DNA of 64,000 nucleotides, from contig NZ_CP142362.1 in NCBI RefSeq assembly GCF_035918395.1, positions 1,959,501 to 2,023,500 of the forward strand, written 5' to 3'. Source of the stretch: Mycolicibacterium sp. ND9-15. Lineage in GTDB: Bacteria > Actinomycetota > Actinomycetes > Mycobacteriales > Mycobacteriaceae. Position numbers and translations under genes: made by a program. Under the pieces are notes generated by a model. It saw only the letters and a program-made list of their open reading frames with translations, was not told where the DNA came from and did not search any database. Below, in pieces: positions 34,983-43,613 of the stretch (position 1 is the stretch's first letter; every line of letters starts with the position of its first letter).

Positions 34983-36140
34983 ATGGACCTCGTGCTCGGC
35001 ATGTCGATGACGTCCAGCACGGTTCGGTGGGTGCTCGTCGAGGGCACCAGCGGCGAAGGCGCCACCGTCGACCGCGGATCGTTCGACTTCGACGCCGATG
35101 TCGATCCCGACGATCTGCTCAATGTGGTGCTCGCCGACGTCGCCGGCAGTCTCGTCCACGCCATCGGCGTCACCTGGACCAACGAGGTCGAAGAGGTCGC
35201 ATCCAGTGTGCTGGCGGTTCTGACCGCTCGCGGGTACGAGAACGCGATCGCGATCTCCGAACTCGAGGCGGGTGAGGTACTCGCGGCGGGCATCGCCGAC
35301 ATCGCCGAATACGACGACGTCGCGGTGTGCATCGTGGAGCCCGACGCCGCCGTGGTCGCCATGGTCAACACCCGCGGCGTGACCGTCGACCGCATCGCCC
35401 GACCGCTCGACGGTGCGGACGTCGTCGAGCTGCCGAGCAGCGTCATCGCCATGCTCGAGCTCAATGAGTGGCGCCCGGCGGCGATCTTCGTGGTTGGTTC
35501 GGCCCGCGATCTCGACCTGGTCACCTCGACGCTCGGCGATGTCACGGACTCCCCGGTGTTCTCCGCGGCCGAAGCCGACCTCGCGTTGGCCCGCGGGGCG
35601 GCGCTGGCATCGGCGCGTGCGGTGAACACACTGGACACGGAGAGCATGCGAGCGCCGTCGAAGGTCGGGGCACTGGCATCGGTCCTTGTCGCCGCGGTCG
35701 TGACATTCGTGGTGTCGATCTCGGCGGCAGTCGGCCTGCGCCTGACCGGCGACAGCGACTCCGCACCGGCACCCGAGGCCGCGCCCGGGGCCGTCACAGA
35801 ACAGGTGCCACCCGCGGTCAAGAAGGTGATGACGCCGGCTGAGGCGAAGCCCGTCGTCGCACAGACCATCGCCGTGGTCGCGCCTCCGCCGCCGGCCGCG
35901 CCTGCCGCCGAGCCGGCCTACGAACCGCCCGCCTATGCGCCCCCCGCGCCGGCCTATACCCCGCCGGCACCGGCGTACCCCCCCGCGCCGGCTTATACAC
36001 CGCCGGCACCGGTTTACACGCCGCCTCCGCCGCCGCCCGCTTACATACCGCCGCCGCAGCCTCGACTACGCGATCGCATCATCGAGCGAATCCCGATCAT
36101 CAACCGGTTCCACGAACCGGACTACTCATACGGGCGCTGA
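34983..36140 (+). CDS. DUF7159-type actin-fold membrane protein, short form
   Basis: A 385-residue paralogue of the protein at 26856-28457: the N-terminus DLVLGMSMTSSTVRWVLVEG aligns with DIVLGVSMTPVTVRMVLVEG, and IGVTW occurs in both. One membrane span (about 227-250) is followed by a Pro/Ala/Tyr-rich tail with repeated YTPPAPAY units and a basic/aromatic end (RDRIIERIPIINRFHEP). The LA(W/Y)SQD motif of its relatives is absent. ATG 34983 is the start. It converges on the third Hsp70-like gene, 75 bases away. Confidence 0.8.
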   Translation: MDLVLGMSMTSSTVRWVLVEGTSGEGATVDRGSFDFDADVDPDDLLNVVLADVAGSLVHAIGVTWTNEVEEVASSVLAVLTARGYENAIAISELEAGEVLAAGIADIAEYDDVAVCIVEPDAAVVAMVNTRGVTVDRIARPLDGADVVELPSSVIAMLELNEWRPAAIFVVGSARDLDLVTSTLGDVTDSPVFSAAEADLALARGAALASARAVNTLDTESMRAPSKVGALASVLVAAVVTFVVSISAAVGLRLTGDSDSAPAPEAAPGAVTEQVPPAVKKVMTPAEAKPVVAQTIAVVAPPPPAAPAAEPAYEPPAYAPPAPAYTPPAPAYPPAPAYTPPAPVYTPPPPPPAYIPPPQPRLRDRIIERIPIINRFHEPDYSYGR

Positions 36141-36215
36141 GGCTAGAGGCCGGAATCGCCACGGCCACCGCCGCCGCAAGTAACCGATTCAGCGCTGCAT
36201 TATCCGACAGCCCCC

Positions 36216-37901
36216 TTACGGGACCGGCTGGTAAGGGTTCTGCGGCACTTGAATCGGGATCGGAACAGGAACGAACGGCACCGTCAGATAGGTGGTGGTG
36301 GTCGTCGGGGTCGCCGTTGTGGTGGTCGGCGTGGTGGTGGTCGGCGTGCTCGTGGTTGTCGTGGTCGTGGTTGTTGTGGTCGTGGTCGGCGTAGTTGTAG
36401 CCGTGGTTGTAGTCGTAACCGTGGTTGTAGTTGTTGTGGTCGTCGGCCGCGTCGTGACGACAACGGTCGTCACCGGCGGTGGCGGGGGCGCTTCACTCGT
36501 CGCCGGCGGCGGGGGCGGCGCGCTGCTGGCGACGGTCTCCACCGGTGGCGGTGCCGGCGAGGTACGTGGCGCCTCGGTCACGCCGCTCCCATCTGTCGCG
36601 CTGGTCAATGCGATGGCCACGCCGCCGACGGCGACCACCGCGACGGCTGCCGCGATCCCGAAGACCAGCCCCGGCAGCCGCTGCCAGGCGCGCGGTTCGT
36701 CGATCGGTCCGACCGGGGCCACGTACTGCACGGGTGCCCGCAGCGACCCGGTGTCGTAGGGAGCCTCGTACGGTCCCGAGGCCGTGTACGGCATGGGTTC
36801 GTCGGCCGCGTCGTCCTGCGACCACGCCAGGGCCCGGAAGGTCGCCGACGCCTCACCTTCGACCGCCGCCCCAGCCTCCACCGGCGGCACCGGCGCCAAC
36901 CCGGTCGGCGCCTCGGCGGCCGAGATGTCCCTCCCGATCAGCGCGGCACCCAGCGCAGCGGCAGCGCCGGGTTGCGGTGCCGGTATCACCGGCAAACCGG
37001 AGTGCTCGGCTAGTCGCTGCCGGATCAGCGGAATGCCGGCACCGCCGCCCACCACGACCACGACAGCGATGTCCGGCCACTCGATTGCGTTGCGTCGCAA
37101 CGTCGTATCCAACGCCGCCAGAACACCCGCGAGTGGTGTCGCGATCACCGACTCCAGTTCGCCTCGGGTCACCGGGATCACCGCCCGGTACCCCGGCAGT
37201 TGCACGTCGACGTCGGTCGCCTGCTCCGTCGACAGCCGTTCCTTGGCGTCGCGGCACTTCTTTCGCAGACGGGCCAGCGACTCCACCGCGGCGGTGCTCG
37301 CGGCATCGGCCTGGCCGGACATCGCGAGCCCCCCGAGTATGTGACCGAGCAGGGCTTGATCCACCGACTCACCGGAGAACTCGGTGTGACGTGTGGTCTC
37401 GTCGATCGGCTCGAAAGCCCGGCCCGCATCCGCCAGCGTGATGCTGGTTCCCCCGCCACCGAAGTCCACCAGCGCCAACACGCCCTGTGCCGGGAAGTCG
37501 GGACTGTCCTGCAACGCCGTCAGCGATGCCACCGCATCCGAAACCAGCCGGGCCGATGTGCCGTCGGCCTCGAAGATGGGATGTCCGCGCACCGCGTCAC
37601 GCAGGGCTCGCTGAGGAGACGGTCCCCAGTGGGCGGGGACCGCCACGGTGACGTTGGCCGACCGCGCCCCACCGCCGCTGTCGATCAACTCGGCCAGCGC
37701 TTCGACCAGGAGCCGATCCGCTGTATGTGGTGATCCGTTCGGGGCGACCAGCGGCACCGGATCACCGACCCGCTCCACGAAACCGGCCATCACCACGCCG
37801 TCTGGCAAGGCGAGCACCGAACGCCGAGTCACAGGTCGATTGCCGACTCGTACCGCGACCAAGTTCGTCGTCCCGATCGACAACCCCAACGGGTCGCTCA
37901 T
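36216..37901 (-). CDS. Third membrane-anchored Hsp70-like protein (Rv0312-like)
   Basis: A 561-residue protein. The ATPase domain has LGLSIGTTN, LALVDFGGGGTS and VVVVVGGGAGIP. LAWSQDD stands at about residue 358-364, then a membrane span (about 405-432, preceded by RAWQRLPGLVFG), then a Pro/Thr tail with long poly-Thr runs that ends in PQNPYQPVP. ATG 37901 is chosen because it matches the start of the first Hsp70-like protein (MSDSLGLSIG versus MSDPLGLSIG). M. tuberculosis Rv0312, described as Pro/Thr-rich, has the same place. No TAGGGG motif was seen upstream, unlike the two copies in the ini cluster. Confidence 0.85.
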   Translation of the reverse strand: MSDPLGLSIGTTNLVAVRVGNRPVTRRSVLALPDGVVMAGFVERVGDPVPLVAPNGSPHTADRLLVEALAELIDSGGGARSANVTVAVPAHWGPSPQRALRDAVRGHPIFEADGTSARLVSDAVASLTALQDSPDFPAQGVLALVDFGGGGTSITLADAGRAFEPIDETTRHTEFSGESVDQALLGHILGGLAMSGQADAASTAAVESLARLRKKCRDAKERLSTEQATDVDVQLPGYRAVIPVTRGELESVIATPLAGVLAALDTTLRRNAIEWPDIAVVVVVGGGAGIPLIRQRLAEHSGLPVIPAPQPGAAAALGAALIGRDISAAEAPTGLAPVPPVEAGAAVEGEASATFRALAWSQDDAADEPMPYTASGPYEAPYDTGSLRAPVQYVAPVGPIDEPRAWQRLPGLVFGIAAAVAVVAVGGVAIALTSATDGSGVTEAPRTSPAPPPVETVASSAPPPPPATSEAPPPPPVTTVVVTTRPTTTTTTTTVTTTTTATTTPTTTTTTTTTTTTSTPTTTTPTTTTATPTTTTTYLTVPFVPVPIPIQVPQNPYQPVP

Positions 37902-38011
37902 AACGAACCACACGATAACCGTCCCACCACCGGTAACGGGTCAGACACTCCGTGCGAACCTCGTTCAGCCGCCGCGGTTTTGGGCCGTGTCAAACGGGTA
38001 CCTGCAACGGT

Positions 38012-39520
38012 ATGACATCTCTCTGGCTAGCAAACCGCGTCGAGCAGCCGGCACCGCCCGTTCCCTTGGCCGCATCGGACCGATCCGCCGACGTCGTCGT
38101 GGTCGGCGCCGGCATAACCGGACTCATCACAGCGGTGCTGCTGGCGCGCGCCGGCAAGGAAGTTCTGGTACTCGAAGCACTGCGCGTCGGGGCGGGGGCC
38201 ACCGGCAACACCACGGCGAAGATCAGCCTGCTGCAGAGCACCAAGCTGTCGAAGATCGTCGGCAAGCACGGAGCCGGGACCGCGAGCCGATATGTCGAGG
38301 GCAACCGGGAGGGCCAGCAGTGGCTGATCAAGCACTGCGAAGCGCACGGACTGTCGGTGCAACGCGAGGACGCGTACACCTATGCGCAGTCGGAGAAAGG
38401 TGTTCCGTCGGTGCGTCAGGAGTTGGAGGCGTGTGAAGCCGCGGGGCTCGACGCCGAGTGGGTCGACGACGCCGATGTACCGTTCCCCTTCCACGGCGCG
38501 GTCCGATTGGCCGACCAAGCGCAGTTCGACCCGATGCCGTTGCTCGATAGCCTTGTCGTAGAACTCGACGAGCGCGGTGGCCGGCTGGCACAGGGCGTTC
38601 GGGTGCAGAAGGTTTCGAATGATGGCGACAAGCTCGCACTCGGTGTGCGCACCACCGGGGGCGACGAGTTCGATGTGCACGCCAAGCAATGCGTTCTCGC
38701 TACGGGCATTCCGATCCTGGACCGCGGCGGTTTCTTCGCCCGCCTCAAACCGCAACGCTCCTATTGCATGGCGTACAAGGTGCCCGGCAGCATCACGCGC
38801 GGCATGTACATCTCCGCCGATTCCCCGACGCGGTCGCTGCGCTATGCGCCGACACCGGACGGTGACCGGCTGATCACCGGTGGCGCAGGGCATCCCGTCG
38901 GACACGAGAAGAGCCCCGCTTCGTCGGTCCAGGAACTCGACCAGTGGACCAAGCTGCACTACCCCGGGGCGATGCAGACGCATTACTGGTCTGCGCAGGA
39001 CTATTCGCCGATCGACGAGCTACCCTACGTCGGCCCGATCCTGCCGGGCAACGACAAGATCTTCGTGGCAACGGGTTTCGACAAATGGGGTATGACCAAC
39101 GGAACCGCCGCCGCGCTCGCGCTGTCGAGTCGCATCCTCGGGGGCCGGATGGACTGGGCAGAGGCCTTCGCGAGTTGGAGCCCGCACGAATTGTCCGGCA
39201 TCCCCAAGGCGATGCAGACCAATGCACAGGTCGCTCTGTACTTGGCCCGCGGGTGGATCACGCCGGTCACGCGGATCGCCAACCGCACTCCCGACGAGGG
39301 CGGCGTTGTCAGTGGCCCGCCGTGGGATCTCGAGGCCCGCAGCGTGGTCGACGGCAAGGAGTATCGGGTTTCGCCGGTATGCCCACACCTCGGCGGCATC
39401 GTCAACTGGAACGACGCCGACGAGTCGTGGGAGTGCCCCCTGCACGGGTCCCGTTTTGCGCCGGACGGCACGCTGTTGGAGGGTCCGGCGACGCGTAACC
39501 TCACTGCGGCGCCCGGATGA
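38012..39520 (+). CDS. FAD-dependent oxidoreductase with C-terminal Rieske domain
   Basis: A 502-residue protein. The N-terminal dinucleotide motif VVVVGAGITGLITAVLLARAG and the FAD contact near FVATGFDKWGMTNG identify a DAO-type FAD enzyme. The C-terminus is a Rieske 2Fe-2S domain: CPHLGGIVNWN and CPLHGSRF carry the Cys-x-His and Cys-x2-His ligands. This two-domain pattern resembles Bacillus YhfW-type proteins. It probably oxidises an amine or similar substrate and passes electrons through the cluster. ATG 38012 starts just before the FAD motif. It diverges from the Hsp70-like gene. Confidence 0.88.
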   Translation: MTSLWLANRVEQPAPPVPLAASDRSADVVVVGAGITGLITAVLLARAGKEVLVLEALRVGAGATGNTTAKISLLQSTKLSKIVGKHGAGTASRYVEGNREGQQWLIKHCEAHGLSVQREDAYTYAQSEKGVPSVRQELEACEAAGLDAEWVDDADVPFPFHGAVRLADQAQFDPMPLLDSLVVELDERGGRLAQGVRVQKVSNDGDKLALGVRTTGGDEFDVHAKQCVLATGIPILDRGGFFARLKPQRSYCMAYKVPGSITRGMYISADSPTRSLRYAPTPDGDRLITGGAGHPVGHEKSPASSVQELDQWTKLHYPGAMQTHYWSAQDYSPIDELPYVGPILPGNDKIFVATGFDKWGMTNGTAAALALSSRILGGRMDWAEAFASWSPHELSGIPKAMQTNAQVALYLARGWITPVTRIANRTPDEGGVVSGPPWDLEARSVVDGKEYRVSPVCPHLGGIVNWNDADESWECPLHGSRFAPDGTLLEGPATRNLTAAPG

Positions 39521-39619
39521 TCCGTGTGCCGACGCTGTATACGGTGCCAAGCCCGCGAACGGTGAACGACCAGGAAGTTCACGCCCGGACTGCACGCGCT
39601 TCGACAGTGTTGTGCTGCA

Positions 39620-40087
39620 ATGTCTGACATGGGTGACATCGACGAGATCCAGCAAGTCAAGTTCCGCTATTTGCGCGCCCTCGACACCAAACATTGGGAC
39701 GAGTTCGCCGACACTCTCACCGAGGACGTCATCGGCGACTACGACGCCTCGATCGGCGAATCGCACCACTTCACCGATCGTGACTCGCTCGTCGAGTTCA
39801 TGCGCACATCGATGCCCGCCAACATCATCACCGAGCATCGCGTCACCCATCCCGAGATCACCGTCGACGGCGACGAGGCCACCGGCACGTGGTATCTCCA
39901 GGACCGGGTCATCGTGCCGGACTTCAACTTCATGCTCTTCGGTGCGGCGTTTTACCACGACGAATATCGGCGAACCGCAGACGGCTGGAAGATCAGCAAG
40001 ACCGGCTACGACCGCACGTACGATGCGACGGTCTCCACCGAGTCGCTCAATATGAATCTCAAAACCGGTCGCGCGCTGAATATCTGA
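39620..40087 (+). CDS. SnoaL/NTF2-like protein (Rv0310c-like)
   Basis: A 155-residue protein of the NTF2-like fold: IQQVKFRYLRALDTKHWDEF at the N-terminus, the central ITVDGDEATGTWYLQDRVIV strand pair and YHDEYRRTADGWKI near the end. Such small cone-shaped domains bind or isomerise small hydrophobic molecules, or act as dehydratases. Its place next to the L,D-transpeptidase-like gene, converging with a one-base gap, matches Rv0310c/Rv0309. ATG 39620 or 39629 may be the start. Confidence 0.75.
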   Translation: MSDMGDIDEIQQVKFRYLRALDTKHWDEFADTLTEDVIGDYDASIGESHHFTDRDSLVEFMRTSMPANIITEHRVTHPEITVDGDEATGTWYLQDRVIVPDFNFMLFGAAFYHDEYRRTADGWKISKTGYDRTYDATVSTESLNMNLKTGRALNI

Positions 40088-40088
40088 G

Positions 40089-40742
40089 CTACTGAGCGAC
40101 CGCGATCAACGCCCCAGGCCGCAGCCATCGGATGATCTCGACCAGTTTGTCGTCGGCGATCGCCACGCAGCCCGCAGTCGGCCCGCCGTCGGTGGCGTGC
40201 AGGAAGAAAGCGCCGCCGTTGCCGGGCACCCGCGCCTTGTTGACCCCCATCACCACCGCGTGCACGTACTGCGGGATCTGGAGGTTCTCGGTACCGCTCG
40301 CGGGGTCGGTGTCGAACGGACACTGCGCCTTCTTGCAGACCTGCATCGTGTTGTAGGTCGGGCTCTTCATGTCGCCGTCCCACCAGTGGTCCGGCCCGAC
40401 CTGAACGTATGGCAGGCCGCCCCCGGGGCTGGGTGCGGTGCCGAAGGCGAAGTCCAGCGTGAAAATGCCCATCGGCGTTTTCATCTCACCGTCATGGCTC
40501 TGCGGAGTCATCCCGTTGGCCCCGACCCACGCCGGTATGCCGGCCGCGATCGGTCGCCAGCTCATCCCGGCCCGCTGATAGACGTCCATCTTGGCCTTCG
40601 AACCACCCACGCCGACAACGGAAACCACCTGGGTGGCCGAGCCCACCGACTGGGCGAACCACGGTACGGTCTGTGCCCGGCTGACAGACGCCGTCGCCAG
40701 AGCCAACACGGTCACGCACAACAGGGTCAGCGATCGGCGCAC
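40089..40742 (-). CDS. Exported L,D-transpeptidase-like (YkuD) protein (Rv0309-like)
   Basis: A 217-residue exported protein. It has a signal peptide (SLTLLCVTVLALATASVSRA) and a YkuD-like domain with the catalytic pattern FFLHATDGGPTAGCVAIAD, in which His and Cys would form the active centre; the canonical SHGC is replaced by TAGC. Probably crosslinks or modifies peptidoglycan. GTG 40742 start. Matches Rv0309 (218 residues). Confidence 0.8.
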   Translation of the reverse strand: MRRSLTLLCVTVLALATASVSRAQTVPWFAQSVGSATQVVSVVGVGGSKAKMDVYQRAGMSWRPIAAGIPAWVGANGMTPQSHDGEMKTPMGIFTLDFAFGTAPSPGGGLPYVQVGPDHWWDGDMKSPTYNTMQVCKKAQCPFDTDPASGTENLQIPQYVHAVVMGVNKARVPGNGGAFFLHATDGGPTAGCVAIADDKLVEIIRWLRPGALIAVAQ

Positions 40743-40854
40743 CGACCCATGCTAAGTCTGGTTGCCATCGCCTCTGAGTACGCCACGCAGCCGCGTCTTC
40801 CTGTTGTTTGCCCTGACGAGATTATTTATCAGTCACTGTGGATACGTTGGGGAG

Positions 40855-42348
40855 ATGAATGTCGCGCAGTTCGGTCGCCGGCCGGAAGGGCTACGGCGGA
40901 TAACCCAGGGACTCGGTGCACTCGACCGGGAGATTTTCGACGCGGTCGCCGAGTCACCGACGCCACTGCTCGACACGGTGATGCCGCCGCTGACCCGGGC
41001 GGCCGATCACTCGAAGCTGTGGTTGGCGATCGCGGCGGCGCTGGCCGCCACGGGCAAGCCGCGGGCGCGACGTGGCGCTGTGCGAGGGGTGCTCACGTTG
41101 GCGGCGACGAGCCTGATCACCAATCAGGGCGCCAAGAGAATCCGGCGTCGCCCGCGCCCCCTGTTCGACTCTGTGCCGCTCGTGCGTCGTACCCGCCGCC
41201 AGCCGACCTCCAACTCGTTTCCGTCCGGGCACTCCGCCAGCGCGGCCGCGTTTGCGGTGGGCGTCGGCCTGGAGAGCGCTTCTCTGGGTCTGCCATTGGC
41301 GCTCCTGGCCGGCCTGGTGGGACTGTCCCGGGTGGCCGTCGGTGCGCACTACCCCGGTGATGTGATCGCTGGATTCGGCCTTGGCGCGACAATCGCGGTG
41401 CTCGGCGGGCGGGTGGTGCCCCCACTGGTGCCGACGAGGCTGCCGACCGCCGACCCACTGCGTGTGGACACCCCGGCGCGCCCGGATGGAGCGGGCATGG
41501 TGTTGGTCGTCAACCCGGCATCCGGTAGCGGAACGGGAGCGCGCATCATCGAAGAGGTCCGAGAAGCGTTGCCGCGCACACAGATCGTCGAGCTCGACGA
41601 TGATGACGACATCAATGCTGTGCTGCGTTCGGCGGCAGAGCGCGCCGAGGTTCTCGCCATCGGCGGCGGCGACGGAACGGTGTCCTGCGCCGCGGCGGTC
41701 GCCGTCGAAGCCGGTCTCCCGCTGGCGGTTTTCCCGGGCGGCACGTTCAACCACTTCGCCAAGGACATCGGTTGCGACACGGTGGGCAAGACAGTCGATG
41801 CGATCCGGCAAGGCAGCGTCGCGTGTGTCGACATGGTCTGTCTCAACGAAGAGAAGATGGTGGTCAACACCGCGAGTATCGGCGCGTACCCGGCGTTCGT
41901 GCGCACCCGGGAGAAGTACGAACGCAGGATCGGCAAACCGCTGGCCGGGCTGTACGCGATGTATCACACCCTGCGCCATGAGGACCCCGTGCGGATTCAG
42001 TACGACAACAAGACCCTGCAAACCTTCCTGTTCTTCCTCGGCAATTCGGCCTATCTGCCCTCGGGATTCGCGCCATCGCGCCGGCATCACATGGACGACG
42101 GCCTGATGGACATCCGGATTCTGGAGACCGGCCGTCGGTTCAGCAAGGTGCGTATCGTCGTCGACGCTGCGCTCGGGCGGCTCGACCGCAGCCCGCTCTA
42201 CCACGAGATGCGGGTGCCGGAGTTCGAGTTCACCGCCGTGGACGGGCCGACACTGCTGGCCCACGACGGTGAAGTGGGAACCGAGTGCACGAAGGCCAGC
42301 TTCAGCGTGCGATACCGGGCACTGCCGGTGTTTCGTCCGCTTCCGTGA
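40855..42348 (+). CDS. Bifunctional PAP2 phosphatase/diacylglycerol kinase-type lipid protein
   Basis: A 497-residue fusion. Residues 1-200 are a membrane PAP2 phosphatase with all three motifs: KRIRRRPRP, PSGHSAS and RVAVGAHYPGD. Residues 215-497 are a diacylglycerol/lipid kinase catalytic domain (LVVNPASGSG and the ATP loop GGGDGTVS). Such fusions are known in mycobacteria and should act on membrane lipid phosphates. ATG 40855 follows TTGGGGAG. Its 3' end overlaps by 47 bases the convergent, separate PAP2 gene. Confidence 0.87.
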   Translation: MNVAQFGRRPEGLRRITQGLGALDREIFDAVAESPTPLLDTVMPPLTRAADHSKLWLAIAAALAATGKPRARRGAVRGVLTLAATSLITNQGAKRIRRRPRPLFDSVPLVRRTRRQPTSNSFPSGHSASAAAFAVGVGLESASLGLPLALLAGLVGLSRVAVGAHYPGDVIAGFGLGATIAVLGGRVVPPLVPTRLPTADPLRVDTPARPDGAGMVLVVNPASGSGTGARIIEEVREALPRTQIVELDDDDDINAVLRSAAERAEVLAIGGGDGTVSCAAAVAVEAGLPLAVFPGGTFNHFAKDIGCDTVGKTVDAIRQGSVACVDMVCLNEEKMVVNTASIGAYPAFVRTREKYERRIGKPLAGLYAMYHTLRHEDPVRIQYDNKTLQTFLFFLGNSAYLPSGFAPSRRHHMDDGLMDIRILETGRRFSKVRIVVDAALGRLDRSPLYHEMRVPEFEFTAVDGPTLLAHDGEVGTECTKASFSVRYRALPVFRPLP

Positions 42349-42973
42349 TCGGCCGCGAGGGCGACACCACCAACAGGCACAACACGAAATACGCGTAACC
42401 CAACGCCCATCCGGCCATCACGTCTGAGGGATGGTGCACGTTGAGCACGACACGGCCTACGCCGATGAGAACCACCACGGCCACACCCAGCGTGATCAGC
42501 CAAGCTCCCAGACGTGGCGGAACCATCGGCAGGCCCACCGCCAACAGCGCGAGCACCGCGACCAGTACCCCAAGAGCATGGCCGGAGGGAAACGACAAAC
42601 CGAGCGCGTCGACGAACGCGGTGTCCGGTCGGGGGCGGTCGGCGGCCGCCTTCGCAGCCTCGGTGACGAGTCCGGAAAGTTCGACGCTGATCAGAAGGAA
42701 CGTCGCGATCCGGACGTTGCGCCGCGCCAGGGCGACGATGATCAGCACGACGGTCAACAACCGGAAGACGCCCGGACCCAGAACCGTGCAGAAGAGGTCC
42801 CATCCGATCACCCAGCCGGGATCTTCTTCGCCGCGACGGTAGAAGGCCTCGAGCGCAGCTGAATCGGCGGCGGTCAGCCATGACCAGTGCTGCGCGAATC
42901 CGATCCACAACAGGGCGTACACCGCGAGCGCTGCGAGCGCCGACGTCACCAGCCAGCACTTGCGTGATGCCAT
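42302..42973 (-). CDS. PAP2-family membrane phosphatase (Rv0308-like)
   Basis: A 223-residue membrane protein with about six spans and the PAP2 motifs KAAADRPRP, PSGHALG and RVVLNVHHPSDV. It dephosphorylates a lipid phosphate or polyprenyl diphosphate at the outer face of the inner membrane. Size and place match Rv0308. The 3' ends of this gene and the PAP2/kinase fusion overlap by 47 bases, so each antisense transcript could affect the other. Confidence 0.85.
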   Translation of the reverse strand: MASRKCWLVTSALAALAVYALLWIGFAQHWSWLTAADSAALEAFYRRGEEDPGWVIGWDLFCTVLGPGVFRLLTVVLIIVALARRNVRIATFLLISVELSGLVTEAAKAAADRPRPDTAFVDALGLSFPSGHALGVLVAVLALLAVGLPMVPPRLGAWLITLGVAVVVLIGVGRVVLNVHHPSDVMAGWALGYAYFVLCLLVVSPSRPITEADETPAVPGIAR

Positions 42974-43021
42974 GACTTCACCTCTACCACGCGAATCGTC
43001 GTGCCGTTAGGGTGGCTGCCC

Positions 43022-43504
43022 ATGGCGGTGTTCCTGCGCAAGCTCCTGCGAATCGGCGGTCTGCCCGACGATATGCGGGCAGTGGTGGAAGCCGAAGGCG
43101 TCATCTTCCTTGCTGAGTACATCGCGGTGACCCGGCGGTTCAGCGGCAGGATCCCGGGCAGGCGCGCGAACGGAAACGTCACGAGCTACGTCGGCTCGCT
43201 GGCGCTGACCAATGACCGGGTCCTCGGCACGCTGTCGACGGTTCCGAAACTGGCGCCGCGCACCATCGATCAACGCTGGGACGCCCCGCAGTCCGGAGCC
43301 GTGACCGCCGACCTGTCAGAGACCGGACTGCAACTCGACGTCGACATCGCAGCAGTCGACTCCCGTTTCAGCGGCGAACTTTCGATGCACTACAAGGTGC
43401 CGATCCCCGAGGACGTCCTCATGCGCCTGCCCCGGCGATCGTTGGCGTTCGACGTGCCACCCGAGTATGTGTTTCGCGCGGTGGGCGTGCCGTACCACCC
43501 TTAG
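43022..43504 (+). CDS. Conserved hypothetical protein (Rv0307c-like)
   Basis: A 160-residue soluble protein, the same length as I recall for Rv0307c, with no catalytic motif I can identify. It contains a beta-rich centre (VTSYVGSLALTNDRVLGTLS) and an acidic stretch, and resembles PH-like or regulatory domains only in general pattern. ATG 43022 is the start, 48 bases from the divergent PAP2 gene. Function unknown. Confidence 0.75.
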   Translation: MAVFLRKLLRIGGLPDDMRAVVEAEGVIFLAEYIAVTRRFSGRIPGRRANGNVTSYVGSLALTNDRVLGTLSTVPKLAPRTIDQRWDAPQSGAVTADLSETGLQLDVDIAAVDSRFSGELSMHYKVPIPEDVLMRLPRRSLAFDVPPEYVFRAVGVPYHP

Positions 43505-43613
43505 AAGGGTGGGGTTCGTTGCTTGGGGACAACTCACGATCGGTGAGCGAAAGGGTTGCCGGCACGGCGAAACAAACGTTGGGGTAGACACGTCAACGAC
43601 GAAAGGAATCGCA

